This document shows, piece by piece, positions 53,703-64,000 of a DNA stretch of 64,000 nucleotides. The first letter of the stretch is position 1, and each line of letters starts with the position of its first letter. Location: positions 372,001 through 436,000 of the forward strand of contig JAJTUP010000056.1 of the NCBI GenBank assembly GCA_021399435.1, given 5' to 3'. The position numbers were made by a program, and so were the translations under genes. The DNA comes from Diaporthe sp. PMI_573. Taxonomy: Eukaryota; Ascomycota; Sordariomycetes; Diaporthales; Diaporthaceae. The notes beneath the pieces were generated by a model. That model saw only the letters and a list, made by a program, of their open reading frames with translations, was not told where the DNA came from and made no database searches.

Positions 53703-54834
53703 CTCGAGCAGACTTTTTGTGAGCAGCAAGGCGTAAGTGGGTGATTATCGTGAACTGTACGAATACTCTCGACTCCGTCTCTCGAGCGGCCTGGAAATCG
53801 AACTGCGAGCTGACCGTGAATATATAGCTAACGACTTGCGCAGAAGTTTTCTCACACCCCCTTTCGGGGACGTCTCCAGGAGAACCCCCTGCCTTCCCAG
53901 TTCGATGTCCCCCGGTCACCGCAAAGCATCAGGGTGTAACTCTCCGCGCCCGAGAGACCTCGGCTAATATCTTTGGATCTGCCTCCTTTTAATCCACTGC
54001 TCCTGGAGCTGCCATACTTTGCTCAACTGGAGCGCCGATAAATCCATGATTCCGCGGATCGCTGGCTGGGCTAGCCGGGGACTTTTTTCGGCAACCTCGC
54101 GAAGTTGAGTTCAAGGACTGGAGTTTGTTTCCAACATGTATATCACCTTGACTAAGGCCCCCTCATCCGACGTGTGGCGAGTTGACAGGGATGAGCATGT
54201 GCGACTCTAATGTGGGCTCTTTCATGAGGTAGAACCCCGTAAGAAACCCCAACATCAAGAGATACTGTTGAGAGGTGGTTCTGGGGTTGTGTTTGGTGTC
54301 ATATGATAGACTACGAAAAGGAGAAACGCACTCAACGTCCTTCCCGTCGTTGTGGGAAGGGGCAACCTTTATATCTCTCCTTTCATGAGATAGCTTCGAG
54401 CACGCCATTGCCCCTGTCGGCTTTCGAAGTGCCTCAGGTTGATGTACCGGGGGTGGGGGGGACGAGCGAGTTGGGGGTAGGAGACTCTATGAGCGGCCCA
54501 AGCCCTGAGGTCCATAGTAATAACGTGTACATGGTCCAATGTGCCTTCCCCTCTTTACACATGTAAGCGAAACTTTCTCAACTCAATGACTCAATACGTG
54601 GAGTTTATCGCAGCTCCTTCGTAGTCCCCGAGTGGTTATCTTGAGAAACCCCGCAGAGGTCATAAGGATAGTCGGCGACCTAGTCGGCGACCTAGTAGGA
54701 TACGCCGGAAGCTGCCAAAAAAGCTTACCGGAGAAATATTTCGCTGAATGAAGCTTCGATATCCCACTGAAATTGCTTATAACATGGTATATTCATAATA
54801 AAAAGCGTACAATGACGTACCGTAATGTTTCGCA
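53703..54834. other. no recognisable gene
   Basis: Frames on both strands overlap and carry no domain. The region includes a G-rich run near 54450-54475. Confidence 0.45.
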
Positions 54835-55134
54835 CTAATTCTCAATTCCGTGCCTATAATGATCTTTATCTACGCCTTGGCCACGCCTTTTCATCTTTTT
54901 AGCAGGGCATTCCCTTTCTTCGATGCTCTTTTGATGTTCACGTCGCTCAAAGATGTATTCCTGTTTCGTTTCCTTGCCCAGATTTTCAAAGGCTCTAAGA
55001 TCTACAATGAAGCGGAGGAATCTCAAGCCTGCCTTGTTGCGTATCCAGCCATCCAAGTCCTCATTGCACACCACAGGAATCTCATTGATGCTATATAAGT
55101 CGGGTGTCCTTGCGTATATTTCATCTAAGCTCAT
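54835..55134 (-). CDS. hypothetical charged protein, 99 aa
   Basis: The frame starts with an ATG at 55134 (MSLDEIYARTPDLYSINEIP) and encodes a highly charged protein with a helix-prone C-terminal half (KETKQEYIFERREHQKSIEE) and a Lys/Arg patch (KKMKRRGQG). Composition differs from chance frames nearby. No family is recognised, and the plus frame at 54850-55098 competes for the same DNA. Confidence 0.33.
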   Translation of the reverse strand: MSLDEIYARTPDLYSINEIPVVCNEDLDGWIRNKAGLRFLRFIVDLRAFENLGKETKQEYIFERREHQKSIEERECPAKKMKRRGQGVDKDHYRHGIEN

Positions 55135-56029
55135 ACTTCACTGCACCCCCGGCTCTCTCCATCTCTAACACGGCTCGTCTCAACTCCTCCACCAACAGTG
55201 TGTCGCATTGCTCTGTCAATCTGACAGCACCAGTCGTTGGTCCCATTTGACACGGGCTCTCCATAAGCGAAACCCTTTCCAACGTCTGATCTACCTCCTC
55301 GGCAGGGACACCTCCCAGGATACGGCTTGGCCCTGGCCTCTGCCCTGGCCTCGTCCCAAAACCCTCGTCAACACGGCAGTGACGGGCAGCTTTGCATATA
55401 CTGTTGACTCGATCTATGGGACCAAAAGCGGGCTGGGATCCTCAAGTGGATTAGACGTTTCATGGTGGAACTCACATCTGAACCCCGGGATCTTGAGGTC
55501 ATTAAGACTACCAGAGTCTGATCTAGAGGGATAGGCCGTTTCTCTGCTCTCTCTAGATTGGGACTAGACTGCTCGCATTGGTCACCCGGTTCACTGCTGG
55601 ACGTGGTGTTTCGTGCTTGGGCCTTCCAAGGTTTATGACTACCCCCCTCCGCCCACTATCAAAGTCTCGGCACCTTTAACCTCTTTCCTCCGCCCCGATG
55701 GCACCAGTCTGAAGTGCTGTCCATTTACCACGAGCCTTTTTCCCTTGGCATTCTTTCATTTCGGTCGTTGCAGGCTCAGATCGCTCTTTAATTCGTCGAC
55801 AACCCCGAGCCGACTTGTCTGTTCGGGTCTCTTGTCCGGTATAGAATATTGTAATAAGGGAAAGGTGGATTCAGGGTCGACTCGCTTGGGAAGATTCTCG
55901 CCACGACACGCAACCGTTTTCGAGGTCATCACCAGCCGCAGTGACAACGAGCCGCCCATACGTCGCCGGTCGACTAAGTAATTCGCTTTGAAGGGGAACG
56001 ACGAGGCAGGAACCTCGACGGCTTTGAAG
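55135..56029. other. upstream region of noxA
   Basis: Overlapping frames (for example 55208-55534, 55613-55981) match nothing and are rich in CT, as expected for a long promoter and 5' leader ahead of noxA. Confidence 0.45.
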
Positions 56030-57932
56030 ATGGGCTACGCCACGTTGGTCAAGAAGCAGTTTACTGGTCCAAAACTGTCCTTTTACATAATTTTCTGGGG
56101 CATTCATTTTTTCCTGTTCGGATTCGGATGGTACGGCTCTCATTCCCCCCCTCTCCCTCACGCTCGCCGGTGTGCTCTGGATGCTGACCGAGAGGCAGGT
56201 ACAAACAAGTGTCCGATCCTAGGCTCGCGGGTCTCAACAGTCTTCAGTTCTCCCTCTGGATTTCGCGTGGTGCTGGTTTGGTATTGAGTTTCGACGGGTT
56301 GTTCATCTTGCTCCCCGTATGCCGGACACTGGTGAGATGGCTCCGGCCAAAGATCAGGTTCTTGCCTCTGGATGAGAACCTCTGGTTCCATCGTCAGGTT
56401 GCATATGCGATGCTGTTCTTCACCGTTGCCCACGTCACTGCTCATTATGTCAAGTAAGTCTCTACCCTGACACGGCTACCTCCAGGCATGCACTCATAAC
56501 GTCTCCAGCTTCTTCAATGTCGAGGTGACCCAAGTCCGACCGGTTCTCGCTCTGCAAATCCACTATTCACAACCCGGCGGCGTCACTGGCCACATCATGC
56601 TACTCATCATGCTCATGATGTATACCACTGCGCACCACAGGATTCGCCAGCAGTCATTTGAGACTTTCTGGTACACGCACCACCTTTTTATCCCTTTCTT
56701 CCTTGGTCTGTACACGCACGCAGTTGGTTGTTTCGTGCGTGACTCGGCCAACGCGTTCTCGCCATTCGCCGGTGACATCTTCTGGACCCACTGCATCGGT
56801 TACCAAGGCTGGAGATGGGAGATGTTTGGCGGTGGGCTCTATTTGATTGAGCGACTTTACCGTGAGATCAGGGCTCGCCGTTCGACCAAGATCACCCGTG
56901 TTGTCCGCCACCCCTATGGTGAGTCAAGGCAGCCTTTTGTGGTGCAAAAGTCCCATGCTGACACCATTACCCAGACGTTGTCGAGATCCAGTTCTCGAAG
57001 CCCTCGTTCAAGTACAAGGCCGGCCAGTGGCTGTTCCTGCAGCTGCCTTCCGTCTCCAAGTACCAGTGGCATCCCTTTACCATCACCTCGTGCCCTTACG
57101 ACCCCTACGTCTCTGTCCACATCCGCCAGGTTGGTGACTTCACGAAGGCTCTCGGTGACGCCCTCGGCGCCGGAGGCGCGCAGGCCAAGCTATACGAGGG
57201 AGTGGACCCGATGGGTATGTACGAGGTGGCGCTGCAGAACGGGCAGCAGATGCCTGCGGTCCGGATCGACGGGCCATACGGCGCACCCGCGGAGGACGTG
57301 TTTGAGAACGAGATCGCGGTGCTGGTGGGCACGGGTATCGGCGTGACGCCGTGGGCGGCCATCCTCAAGAACATCTGGCACCTGCGCAACAGCCCGAACC
57401 CGCCGACGCGTCTGCGCCGTGTCGAATTCTTGTGGATCTGCAAGGACACCAACTCGTTCGAGTGGTTCCAGACGCTCCTGTCGTCGCTTGAGCAGCAGAG
57501 CACGGAGGCGGCCCGCATCCCGGGCAGCTCCGGCGTCGAGTTCCTCAAGATCCACACCTACCTGACGCAGAAGCTGGACCAGGACACCATGAACAACATC
57601 GTGCTGAACTCGGTCGGTGCCGAGGTGGACCCTCTCACCGAGCTCAAGTCCCGCACCAACTTTGGCCGCCCCGACTTCTGCAGACTATTCACCACGATAA
57701 GGGACGGAATCCTGGACCGCTCGTACCTGAATGGTCTCGAGGGCAGCATGAGGACGACCGTCGGTGTCTACTTCTGTGGTCCCTCGGCAGCTGGTGAGTT
57801 ATCATCCCGACCTGTAATTATTAACCTGCAACCCCTTTACTAACAAGATACGCAGCTCGCGACATCAAGAAGGCGTGCAAGGCCGCTACTCTCAGGGAGG
57901 TTGATTTCCGTTTCTGGAAGGAGCACTTCTAA
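56030..57932 (+). CDS. noxA: superoxide-generating NADPH oxidase NoxA/Nox1, 553 aa
   Basis: Five exons: 56030-56130, 56199-56453, 56509-56918, 56975-57793 and 57856-57932, with introns of 68, 55, 56 and 62 nt that all preserve frame. The N-terminus MGYATLVKKQFTGPKLSFYI and the lack of the long NoxB/NoxC extension fit the NoxA class, usually about 550 aa. Heme ligands show the gp91phox spacing: H98 and H112 (14 apart) in TM3, H176 and H189 (13 apart) in TM5. FAD motif HPFT at 288-291; NADPH motif GTGIGVTP at 374-381; CGPSAA at 523-528; C-terminus FWKEHF. It moves electrons from cytosolic NADPH through FAD and two hemes to O2, making superoxide for cell differentiation, fusion and infection structures. 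It works with NoxR, Rac and a NoxD-type partner, none in this window. It looks fully intact. Confidence 0.96.
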
Positions 57933-58584
57933 GCGAAGTTGGCTCGTCTTGCAGTAGCGCGAAGTTCAGCTCGTTATTCTGCAGCCCATCTGAGTGTGAT
58001 CAGCGACTCACCGATATGCAGTTGCCAAGGAACAATGCAAATGAGATAGATGGTGGCGTTGTCCTGTGGCTGCAGGGAAATTATGCACGACGCAAACTGC
58101 GGATGCCTACGTTAATGCAACAGCGACAGAGCACGGGCAAGATACACACTCATTGTGGCCGTATTTTTCCAGGCCTGGGTCCGTGTCGCACACCACGTTT
58201 GTAGCATCCCAGGGGTCGGCACTGAAGCTGTGTGGACGGAAAAGGATCTGTTACGCAACACCAAGCAAGGGGATGTAAGGAGCACCATCCGGCAGCAGGG
58301 CTACGCTTCCTCCTGCCGATATGGCGGTTGTGGGTCCCGCCACAACCGGATCAGCTGGCACAGTGATCAGCCAATCTATCATGACGTCTGCACTACCTCT
58401 CTTGCACATCGAATTTGGAGTGCGAGCCGTGATGAAGATCTAACTGAAGCCGACCTATGCGTGCCGCTGTTGGAGGCTGTCTTGACTGTTCCAACATGAG
58501 GCGCAAATACGATCACCTTCAATGCTTCAACCCATGGAGAGCCAATATAATAAGCATCCCACGTCCCTATCTCCGTGATTCGCC
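57933..58584. other. no recognisable gene
   Basis: Frames at 58016-58204 and 58155-58499 (+) show no domain and read as chance. Confidence 0.45.
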
Positions 58585-58833
58585 ATCTCTCATTCGACGC
58601 TTTGTGCTGAGCCAGAACGTCTCTTCTCTGATACGAAAATCACCCTCCAAGATCGCAGGAACAGGTTAGGGATTGATATAATTGAGGCAATTGAGTGCAT
58701 AAAGTCTTGGTCGAAGACTCGCAACTTGGCTTGGGTTGACGACGTTGAGCTTGTCTTGGATACAGCTATCATTGGAGAGGATGAACAGCAGGGGTCTTCT
58801 AACATTATACCTGATATTACGAGCAATAGATAG
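58585..58833 (+). mobile_element. hAT transposase C-terminal fragment
   Basis: The plus frame from about 58606 reads AEPERLFSDTKITLQDRRNR, then LGIDIIEAIECIKSW and a Glu/Asp-rich tail ending at TAG 58831-58833. This is the conserved end of the hAT dimerisation domain (S-x-E-R-x-FS...RRN-L...E--ECLKSW). Upstream parts of the domain are missing or broken. It belongs to a different hAT subfamily from the intact element at 6.7-10.3 kb. Confidence 0.78.
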
Positions 58834-59643
58834 TATGCAAGCAATTCAAACTCAAAATGCTCGAATCTCTGGAGTTTTCTTTTGACCTCTTGTTCTACTT
58901 CATTCTCACACCTAAGCAATAGGAGTGACGTTAAATTAGTTAATTCTGTAGACTGTAGCTCAAGTAAACCCTTAACCTACGCGAGTGAGGTCTAGGAAAA
59001 CGGTTTCCGGAGCGTTCTCGTTATCTGGCAATAGTATAATCTTATATGTTAGCTGTGAATAGCTTCATCTTTATCAAACAGTGATGGATTTGTGGGAACA
59101 GCTTTTTTGACGATAGAATCTCTCTTGTTCCTCTTCTATCTAGCTGGAAGATAGCTAGCTATTTATCCCTCGAGGTCAGTCTGATCCCGGAGGCTTTGGT
59201 CCGGCGACTCCGTCGCAGACCGGGGATCCGGCCGGAGCCAGGTATCCGGGAGACTAGTTGAACCTACGTTGGCAAGATCCACACCTCCAAGAACAGCCTA
59301 TCCAATCTTTCTGACCTGTTCGTCTGACAATCCTGTTATGGTCCGCGAGACGAACTTGAATCTCAACCTTACTCAATTTGGTTAGTTTTATGCTTAGGCC
59401 ATGCGGCTCTTCGCACGCCGTGCGATATGATATTACGATACGATATTGCTTAAATACAGTGTAATACCGTATGCCGTGCAGTGCACCGAATTCCTAAACA
59501 ATCCAGTGCAGTGTGGGGTTGAAAAAATATCGTATACGGTATTTTGCACTATTTACTTCACTGGCTGCCAGTTTCTCCGACGCCTTTGTCATTCTACCGT
59601 GCTTGTCGGCCCATGTTCTGGACGGTCAGGGCATCGCACTCGA
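58834..59643. other. AT-rich stretch with small palindromes
   Basis: Between 59415 and 59560 there are short inverted words such as CGATATGATATTACGATACGATA and ATCGTATACGGTAT and repeated GTGCAGTG. They may be the terminal region of the hAT relic just upstream. No gene is recognised. Confidence 0.4.
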
Positions 59644-60791
59644 TCATAGCACTCGATCATAGCGCTGCAATGCTGTGCCTAAATGCAAAGAGCTTGATAG
59701 CAATTCGCCATTCCCCAGAACCCCTTCAAGTCCCAAGGTAACCGCCTCGAGGTAACCCAAGGCTGACGATCCCTCAGTGACGGGCGCCCGGTTCTCAGCA
59801 TCCACCCAGACTAGACCGTGCGTCAGGAAAATACCAACCAATCGCGCCGTGTCGATGCGCTGCTCCAATTCGGCCGTGCGGGATCCCATAGCGGCGTAAA
59901 AAGCCTGCCAGAACTGCCTACGGAGGTTCATCTGGTTGGCCAGCCATCGCCATCCCTTCATCGTCCGCTCCCCAAGCAGGCACTCGAGTCCCTCGATCGA
60001 GGTGCCGAATGGGCCGACAGTGGCGTCCTTCCAGTCACAAATGCCCGTGATACTACCCGTCTCCGGGCTGACGTGGATATTGTTCTCGAGGAGGTCTGTA
60101 TGATTCGGCACTAACGGCCAGTCCTCCGCGAATAGCTCGGGAAGCTGCTTGAGTAGGCGCTTCAACGTCGCTCGGAACCGCACCGGCAGACCCCCGTGAA
60201 GTTGTTGCAGCTGCGACTCGTAGCTGGCGTACAGCTCGCCGCGGTCAGGAATGGGCATCGAGGGCGGCGTGTTGTGCCATGCCGAGGCGAAGAAGCTGCG
60301 TGACGTTCCTCAATGTCAGAGAGGCCACCGTGGGATCATGGGACCTGGCGTGTGATGACCTACCTAGCTAAGTCCTGCACGGTTGTGCTTAGAAGACGGC
60401 AGCCGTTCGCGCGTAACTGCTCCCGTGCAAGATAAGCAGAGATCCCGTGCACGTTGTCCATCGTATAGGCGTGGAGCATGCCCAGCATGCCGGCGTTCCG
60501 ATGGCCTGGTACGAAGCGCCGCCCGTAAGTTCGCTCTACGAAAGCCAGGAACTCGACGTCTAAGGCGTAGTCAGGAGACCGAAATTGCACAACAGATCCC
60601 GCAACACTATCGACCGGCACCACGGTGTAACTAGTGGCGCCTTGGACATCTGATGCGCGAACGCGAGAGCCGTTAACCACTTCAGCCCATCGGTTGCATT
60701 CTTCCTGCGAGAGAGGAGCGTGTTCGGCGAAGAATTCCGCTATCTGCATCTTCGATAGTCCCGCAACAAGTCTATGTATCTCTGATGCCAT
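59644..60791 (-). CDS. APH-family phosphotransferase (kinase-like), 359 aa
   Basis: Two exons: 60791-60364 and 60295-59644. The 68-nt intron has donor GTAGGT, branch CTGAC and acceptor CGCAG; it joins VQDLA to SFFASAWHNTPP, a typical APH linker. The catalytic loop reads NHTDLLENN (D210, N215, in place of the usual HGDxxxxN) and the metal-binding segment ICDWKDA has D230. The N-terminal lobe is reduced: GATSYTVVPV lies where the ATP-binding strand is expected and no clear Lys-Glu pair stands out. Fungal proteins of this class are abundant and their substrates mostly unknown; antibiotic modification should not be assumed. The ATG at 60791 is chosen because codons upstream run into a tandem repeat. 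Confidence 0.8.
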
Positions 60792-60950
60792 TTCATGTGG
60801 TGTGTTTTGAGTTTTGGATAGCTGATGATAGAAGACTTTGGAGAGGCAGGGGATCGAAGCGGTGTCGTACCGACTAGCTGCGGAAAAGTGCGGTAGAATC
60901 GGCACGGTTGCCTTGAGACGCGGTTTGTCACGTGATGGGCGATATGCACT

Positions 60951-61020
60951 ATGCAGAGTGCAAACGCACCATGCAGAATGAAAACACAACATGTAGAGTG
61001 GAAACGCACCATGCAGTAGT
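60951..61020 (+). repeat. 20-bp tandem repeat, 3.5 copies
   Basis: Units of ATGCAGAGTGCAAACGCACC with a few changes start at 60951, 60971, 60991 and 61011 (partial). They lie about 160-230 bp upstream of the APH kinase start and may be regulatory or simply slippage-derived. Confidence 0.9.
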
Positions 61021-61406
61021 GATTAGGCTCCAGCCCAACGGGGCTCCACCTCTACTTACCAGATCTTTCGACGTGCGAGCTCAAGGCAGCCAACGCGTGG
61101 GGCGGGGAAGGTGGCATTTACCCCTTGTTGGCTGTTCTCGAAGTACAAGGCTAACCTATCAACTCACATGTATGACACAGTATCTCCTTCACACCGAGTC
61201 CAAGCAGGCAGCAACGGGATGAACCGTTCGAAAGAGTCCAACGCCATCAGGAATCGGGCCATGTCGAAAGGTACTTAAAGGGTTCGGCATTCCTTACCGG
61301 TGAGCCCCTTCGCTCTCAGTAGTCAACGAGCGCACACGCTGACACCCTTTGATTAACTCGTCCTGCTTCTCTTGCTCTCCAAAAAAACACCGTTATAATT
61401 GTCGCT
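61021..61406. other. intergenic region, nothing seen
   Basis: This stretch lies between two divergent genes and may hold their promoters. No specific motif was recognised. Confidence 0.4.
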
Positions 61407-62377
61407 ATGGCTGCTGCAAGCGTTGCCCCATTCCACCCAATGGATATCCCAGGCCTTGGAAGGCCTCTTGGAAAACCTGATCTGGGCGTCGCCGGATCTA
61501 TGTGAGTCCATGCTAATGTCCAAGCCCCTCCAACCACAGAAATTTTGCCTGACTTTATATACATCGTCAGGTACAACAGTCTTGTCCATATTGATGACAA
61601 GCCGACTGAGCCCGACGCCCAATACAAGGCGCATGTCAAGGCCCTGCTCGCCCTCATTGCCAAATACGGCACGGGAGCCTTTTTTGGCATCCACTCGGTC
61701 CACCGTCACGATCGGCTCTCGAAAGGCACTGTCCGCCTCGAAAACGAAGACATAGGCATGAAGGGCGGCTCATGGACTAAGGCCGCTGCCATCGACTCGG
61801 CAGATGTAAAAAATATGCACGGCACCCTGTTCAAGCTCGACCAGAAGACTTTCGTGCCCTTCGAGTTCGCCCGGGGGCATCACCCGTAGCTACTGGGGCC
61901 GGAGTCACTAAGAATGCCCCTGCTGCATTCTTAGCGGAGGTCGCCGCCTATCTCACCAAGTACAACCTCTCCGACTCGCTGGCTCTCGAGGTCAAGGACT
62001 TTGCCTTGCACAATGCACAGGGCCTGGAGCGCACGGCCGAGATCGAGGTCCAGTGGGGCGAGGGCGCCGACGCTGATTCCTTTACCGTCGTTTTGCCCCT
62101 CTCCGCTCGGAACCGTGGAACCCGGACCGTTGCTGACTTGACGCCGACTGGATGGTGCCTTAGCCGTGAACATTGTGGAGCTAGCGGTTCTCCGAGTGAC
62201 CCCGATCCCGTGCAACCCGGCACCCACTATGAAAAAGTCGTCGTGGGGCCCAAGAAGGACACGCACAAGGTTGTCGTCACCAACAACGCCAGTAACAGCT
62301 CAGCGCTAGCGCCTGTCACCGCTTCCCTCCTTCTCCAGGAGCTTGCTGACATGGGATTCATTGCCGCCGAAGCCTGA
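61407..62377 (+). CDS. unrecognised protein, two exons, one frameshift
   Basis: Exon 1 (61407-61501) begins MAAASVAPFHPMDIPGLGRP. The 69-nt intron (donor GTGAGT, branch GCTAAT, acceptor CGTCAG) leads to exon 2 (from 61571) with YNSLVHIDDKPTEPDAQYKA, FGIHSVHRHDRLSKGTVRLE and NMHGTLFKLDQKTFVPFEFA. At the G5 run near 61872-61876 the frame must shift for the protein to go on as SPVATGAGVTKNAPAAFLAE to AELADMGFIAAEA-like residues ending at 62377. The two parts together would be about 300 aa. Codon quality stays good on both sides, so this may be a recent mutation or a base-calling error in the homopolymer. No signal peptide or membrane segment is seen. I do not know the family. Confidence 0.6.
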
Positions 62378-62587
62378 ATCTGTCCTCCCCTTACGGCTAT
62401 CGAAACACTAGTCTATTTCTGCCTTGTGGCGTTAGAGATGCTTCAGAATCAAGACAGCAGCGACAGGCAATTGTGTTACCTCGGGTGGCCCACTTAAGTT
62501 CGCTGTTCACTGTTGCGTTTCCTCTGCCGCATCCCTGCTTAGATAATCACCCTCATTGCTCCCGCGTGTACGTAGCTAGCAATTGAG
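62378..62587. other. intergenic; left boundary of a hAT copy
   Basis: No N-terminal hAT coding sequence is visible here, so the next element is 5'-truncated or its start lies in an unrecognised exon. Confidence 0.4.
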
Positions 62588-64000
62588 ATGACCATCGCCG
62601 GAAATCAAATCGAATTGGTGCAGTCTGCACTCAGCAACATCAACCTCTCGATCGATGGATGGCGAGCTCACAATCGCAGAGAATACGTCGCTGTATGCGC
62701 ACACTTCGTCGACGGCAAAGGTCATCCTCGAACACTCCTCCTCGGCTTCCCACGACGTTATGGCGGTCACACCGGCGACGACCTCGCAGCTCTGGTAAAG
62801 CCAGTAATTCTACAATACAGCATCGGCGAGAAGCTCGGCTCCTTCGTTATGGATAACGCTGGTGATAACGACAAATGCCTCGAAGCGCTACAGCGTTCCT
62901 TCTCCTCGATCGATCCAGAAGCAGACCGTATTCGCTGTATCGGCCATATTATTAATCTCGTCGTTAAGGCTCTCTTATTTGGCGAAGGCGTCAGCGCATG
63001 GGAGAAGAATCTTATTGAGGCTTCGGAGGAGCAGCGTGTAGCTCTCTGGAGCCTCAAAGGCGTCATTGGCAAGCTGCACAACCTCGTTATCTACATTAAT
63101 CGCAACGACGCGCGTCGCGAGGTGTTGAGAGCTCGCATGCGCGTCACGAAGACGAGCGACGGCAATCTCTTCGTCGGCGTGCTCCTCAATGACGGTGGCA
63201 TTCGATGGAACGCGACATATTACATGATCGAGCGTGCTCTTAAGTGTCGCCCTGCCATCGATCTCTACCAGGCGCAGTGGAAGCCTCCAGATAAAAACGA
63301 CAAGCACAAGAATGACTTCCTCACCGAGGCTGATTGGCACGAGCTTGAGCTCTTCTATAAGCTCCTGCAGCCTTTCGAGCGACTCACGAAGCGACTACAA
63401 AGCCGTGCAGATAGCGAGGGCAACGAGGGTGGCCAAGGCTCGGTGTGGCAAGTACTCTACGCCATGGACTTCCTGCTTACGAAGCTTGAGAGCGTCAAAG
63501 AAGAGATTGACGCCATGGATGCAGATAATGAGGATGCCCTTCCTCCCTACTACTCCGCCGGTGTGCTCGCTGCATGGTCAAAGATCAACACCTACTACGA
63601 GCTTACCGACCAGTCGCCTATCTACCGCATGGCCATCGCCCTCCACCCAGCCTACCAATTCGAATACTTCAGGGAGAAGTGGTGGAAGCGAGAGGATTGG
63701 ATAAAGACAGCAGAGAAGGAGCTTACTGTATATTACGATCGCTTCGCCGCAGTCACGGTGGCCACTGAGCACGTCGACCAAGCCGAGACCTCTCCTTCTT
63801 CCTCGCCGACAATCGATGACGAATTCGATGCTTGGGGCCATACAACAGATCGACCACGCCGTGGCAAGAGGAGGAAGGTGGAGACTGAGTGGGAGATCTG
63901 GATAAAGCAGGTGCCATCGAAGGATGACATGACCGTTAAGAATCCTCTGGCGTGGTGGGTGGACCGACGCCACGTATGGCCTATTCTCAGCAAACTCGCT
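62588..64000 (+). CDS. hAT transposase, 5'-truncated, running off the window
   Basis: The frame is open from a TAG at about 62573 to the window end without a stop, about 471 codons from the ATG at 62588. It starts inside the catalytic core: first Asp in INLSIDGWRAH, then FVMDNAGDNDKCLEALQ and the C-x2-H motif RIRCIGHIINL, a mid-domain helical region, an acidic/basic linker (RPRRGKRRK) and the approach to the dimerisation domain (NPLAWWVDRR). The DNA-binding zinc finger is not encoded upstream. It cuts and joins transposon ends in full elements. The sequence is a different subfamily from the 6.9-9.7 kb transposase. Confidence 0.88.
   Translation, partial: MTIAGNQIELVQSALSNINLSIDGWRAHNRREYVAVCAHFVDGKGHPRTLLLGFPRRYGGHTGDDLAALVKPVILQYSIGEKLGSFVMDNAGDNDKCLEALQRSFSSIDPEADRIRCIGHIINLVVKALLFGEGVSAWEKNLIEASEEQRVALWSLKGVIGKLHNLVIYINRNDARREVLRARMRVTKTSDGNLFVGVLLNDGGIRWNATYYMIERALKCRPAIDLYQAQWKPPDKNDKHKNDFLTEADWHELELFYKLLQPFERLTKRLQSRADSEGNEGGQGSVWQVLYAMDFLLTKLESVKEEIDAMDADNEDALPPYYSAGVLAAWSKINTYYELTDQSPIYRMAIALHPAYQFEYFREKWWKREDWIKTAEKELTVYYDRFAAVTVATEHVDQAETSPSSSPTIDDEFDAWGHTTDRPRRGKRRKVETEWEIWIKQVPSKDDMTVKNPLAWWVDRRHVWPILSKLA

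Noticed and set aside
56563..57557. Minus frames of 77-150 codons inside noxA
   Set aside because: They are antisense to exons with conserved heme, FAD and NADPH motifs.
61316..61709. Minus frames of 118-124 codons opposite the 61407-62377 gene
   Set aside because: The plus strand has a consistent start, intron and long coding continuation; the antisense frames have no domain.
63234..63993. Plus and minus frames of 64-156 codons near the window end
   Set aside because: They overlap the long open hAT frame that runs off the window and has the expected motifs.
1..64000. CRISPR arrays, bacterial operons, riboswitches, rRNA
   Set aside because: No regularly spaced repeats with unique spacers and no such RNA or operon structures were seen; the gene structure is eukaryotic.
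1..64000. Starship-type giant element (DUF3435 tyrosine recombinase captain)
   Set aside because: NLR debris suggested looking for one, but no tyrosine-recombinase captain gene was recognised in the window.

Overview
The window looks like nuclear DNA of a filamentous ascomycete (Pezizomycotina, probably Sordariomycetes). Evidence: short introns of about 42-106 nt with GTRNGT-type donors and CTRAY/CTAAC branch sites, a NoxA-type NADPH oxidase, an AflJ/O-methyltransferase-like regulator, CPC1/GCN4-like bZIP factors, DUF3455 and DUF3716 proteins, and NLR debris typical of these fungi. The species cannot be read from the sequence. No bacterial-type operons, rRNA, tRNA or CRISPR arrays were seen.

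Layout. 1-3 kb is a graveyard of LINE and Ty1/copia pieces joined in opposite orientations. 5.7-6.6 kb holds a secreted DUF3455 gene. 6.7-10.35 kb is a structurally complete hAT transposon: identical 19-bp terminal inverted repeats, an 8-bp target duplication, and an 896-aa transposase once two introns are removed. A solo LTR with its own 5-bp target duplication sits inside it. 11.3-11.7 kb holds a Ty3/gypsy integrase scrap abutting a broken SET-domain scrap. 11.8-16.5 kb is a nest: a near-perfect palindromic MITE of about 431 bp (TA target site) split by a young chromodomain Ty3/gypsy element with nearly identical LTRs, which lacks gag and the front of the protease.

17.2-20.4 kb is a six-exon 2-oxoglutarate/Fe(II) oxygenase gene followed by a second solo LTR of the family seen in the hAT. 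21.7-27.7 kb is mostly broken genes (Ulp1-like, two Tc1/mariner fragments, BTB-like, NLR WD40 end, NLR phosphorylase-like front) around one intact AflJ-like gene. 27.7-35 kb is low in recognisable genes. 35.7-38.9 kb carries two related bZIP genes in tandem. 41-49.5 kb is a decayed Helitron (AT-hook/DUF6570, Rep, Pif1-like helicase) with a divergent 553-aa gene of unknown function on one side and a DUF3716 gene on the other. 52.9-53.7 kb is an oil-body-associated-protein-like gene, perhaps broken. 56-58 kb is noxA. 59.6-60.8 kb is an APH-type kinase gene with 20-bp tandem repeats upstream. 61.4-62.4 kb is an unrecognised gene with a frameshift. The window ends inside another hAT transposase.

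The likely host genes are noxA, the oxygenase, the bZIP pair, the AflJ-like gene, DUF3455, the OBAP-like gene, the APH kinase and perhaps the DUF3716 gene. They appear as islands in a repeat-rich, recombining stretch and do not form an obvious single pathway. Exon boundaries were placed by eye from splice signals and frame continuity, without transcript evidence.
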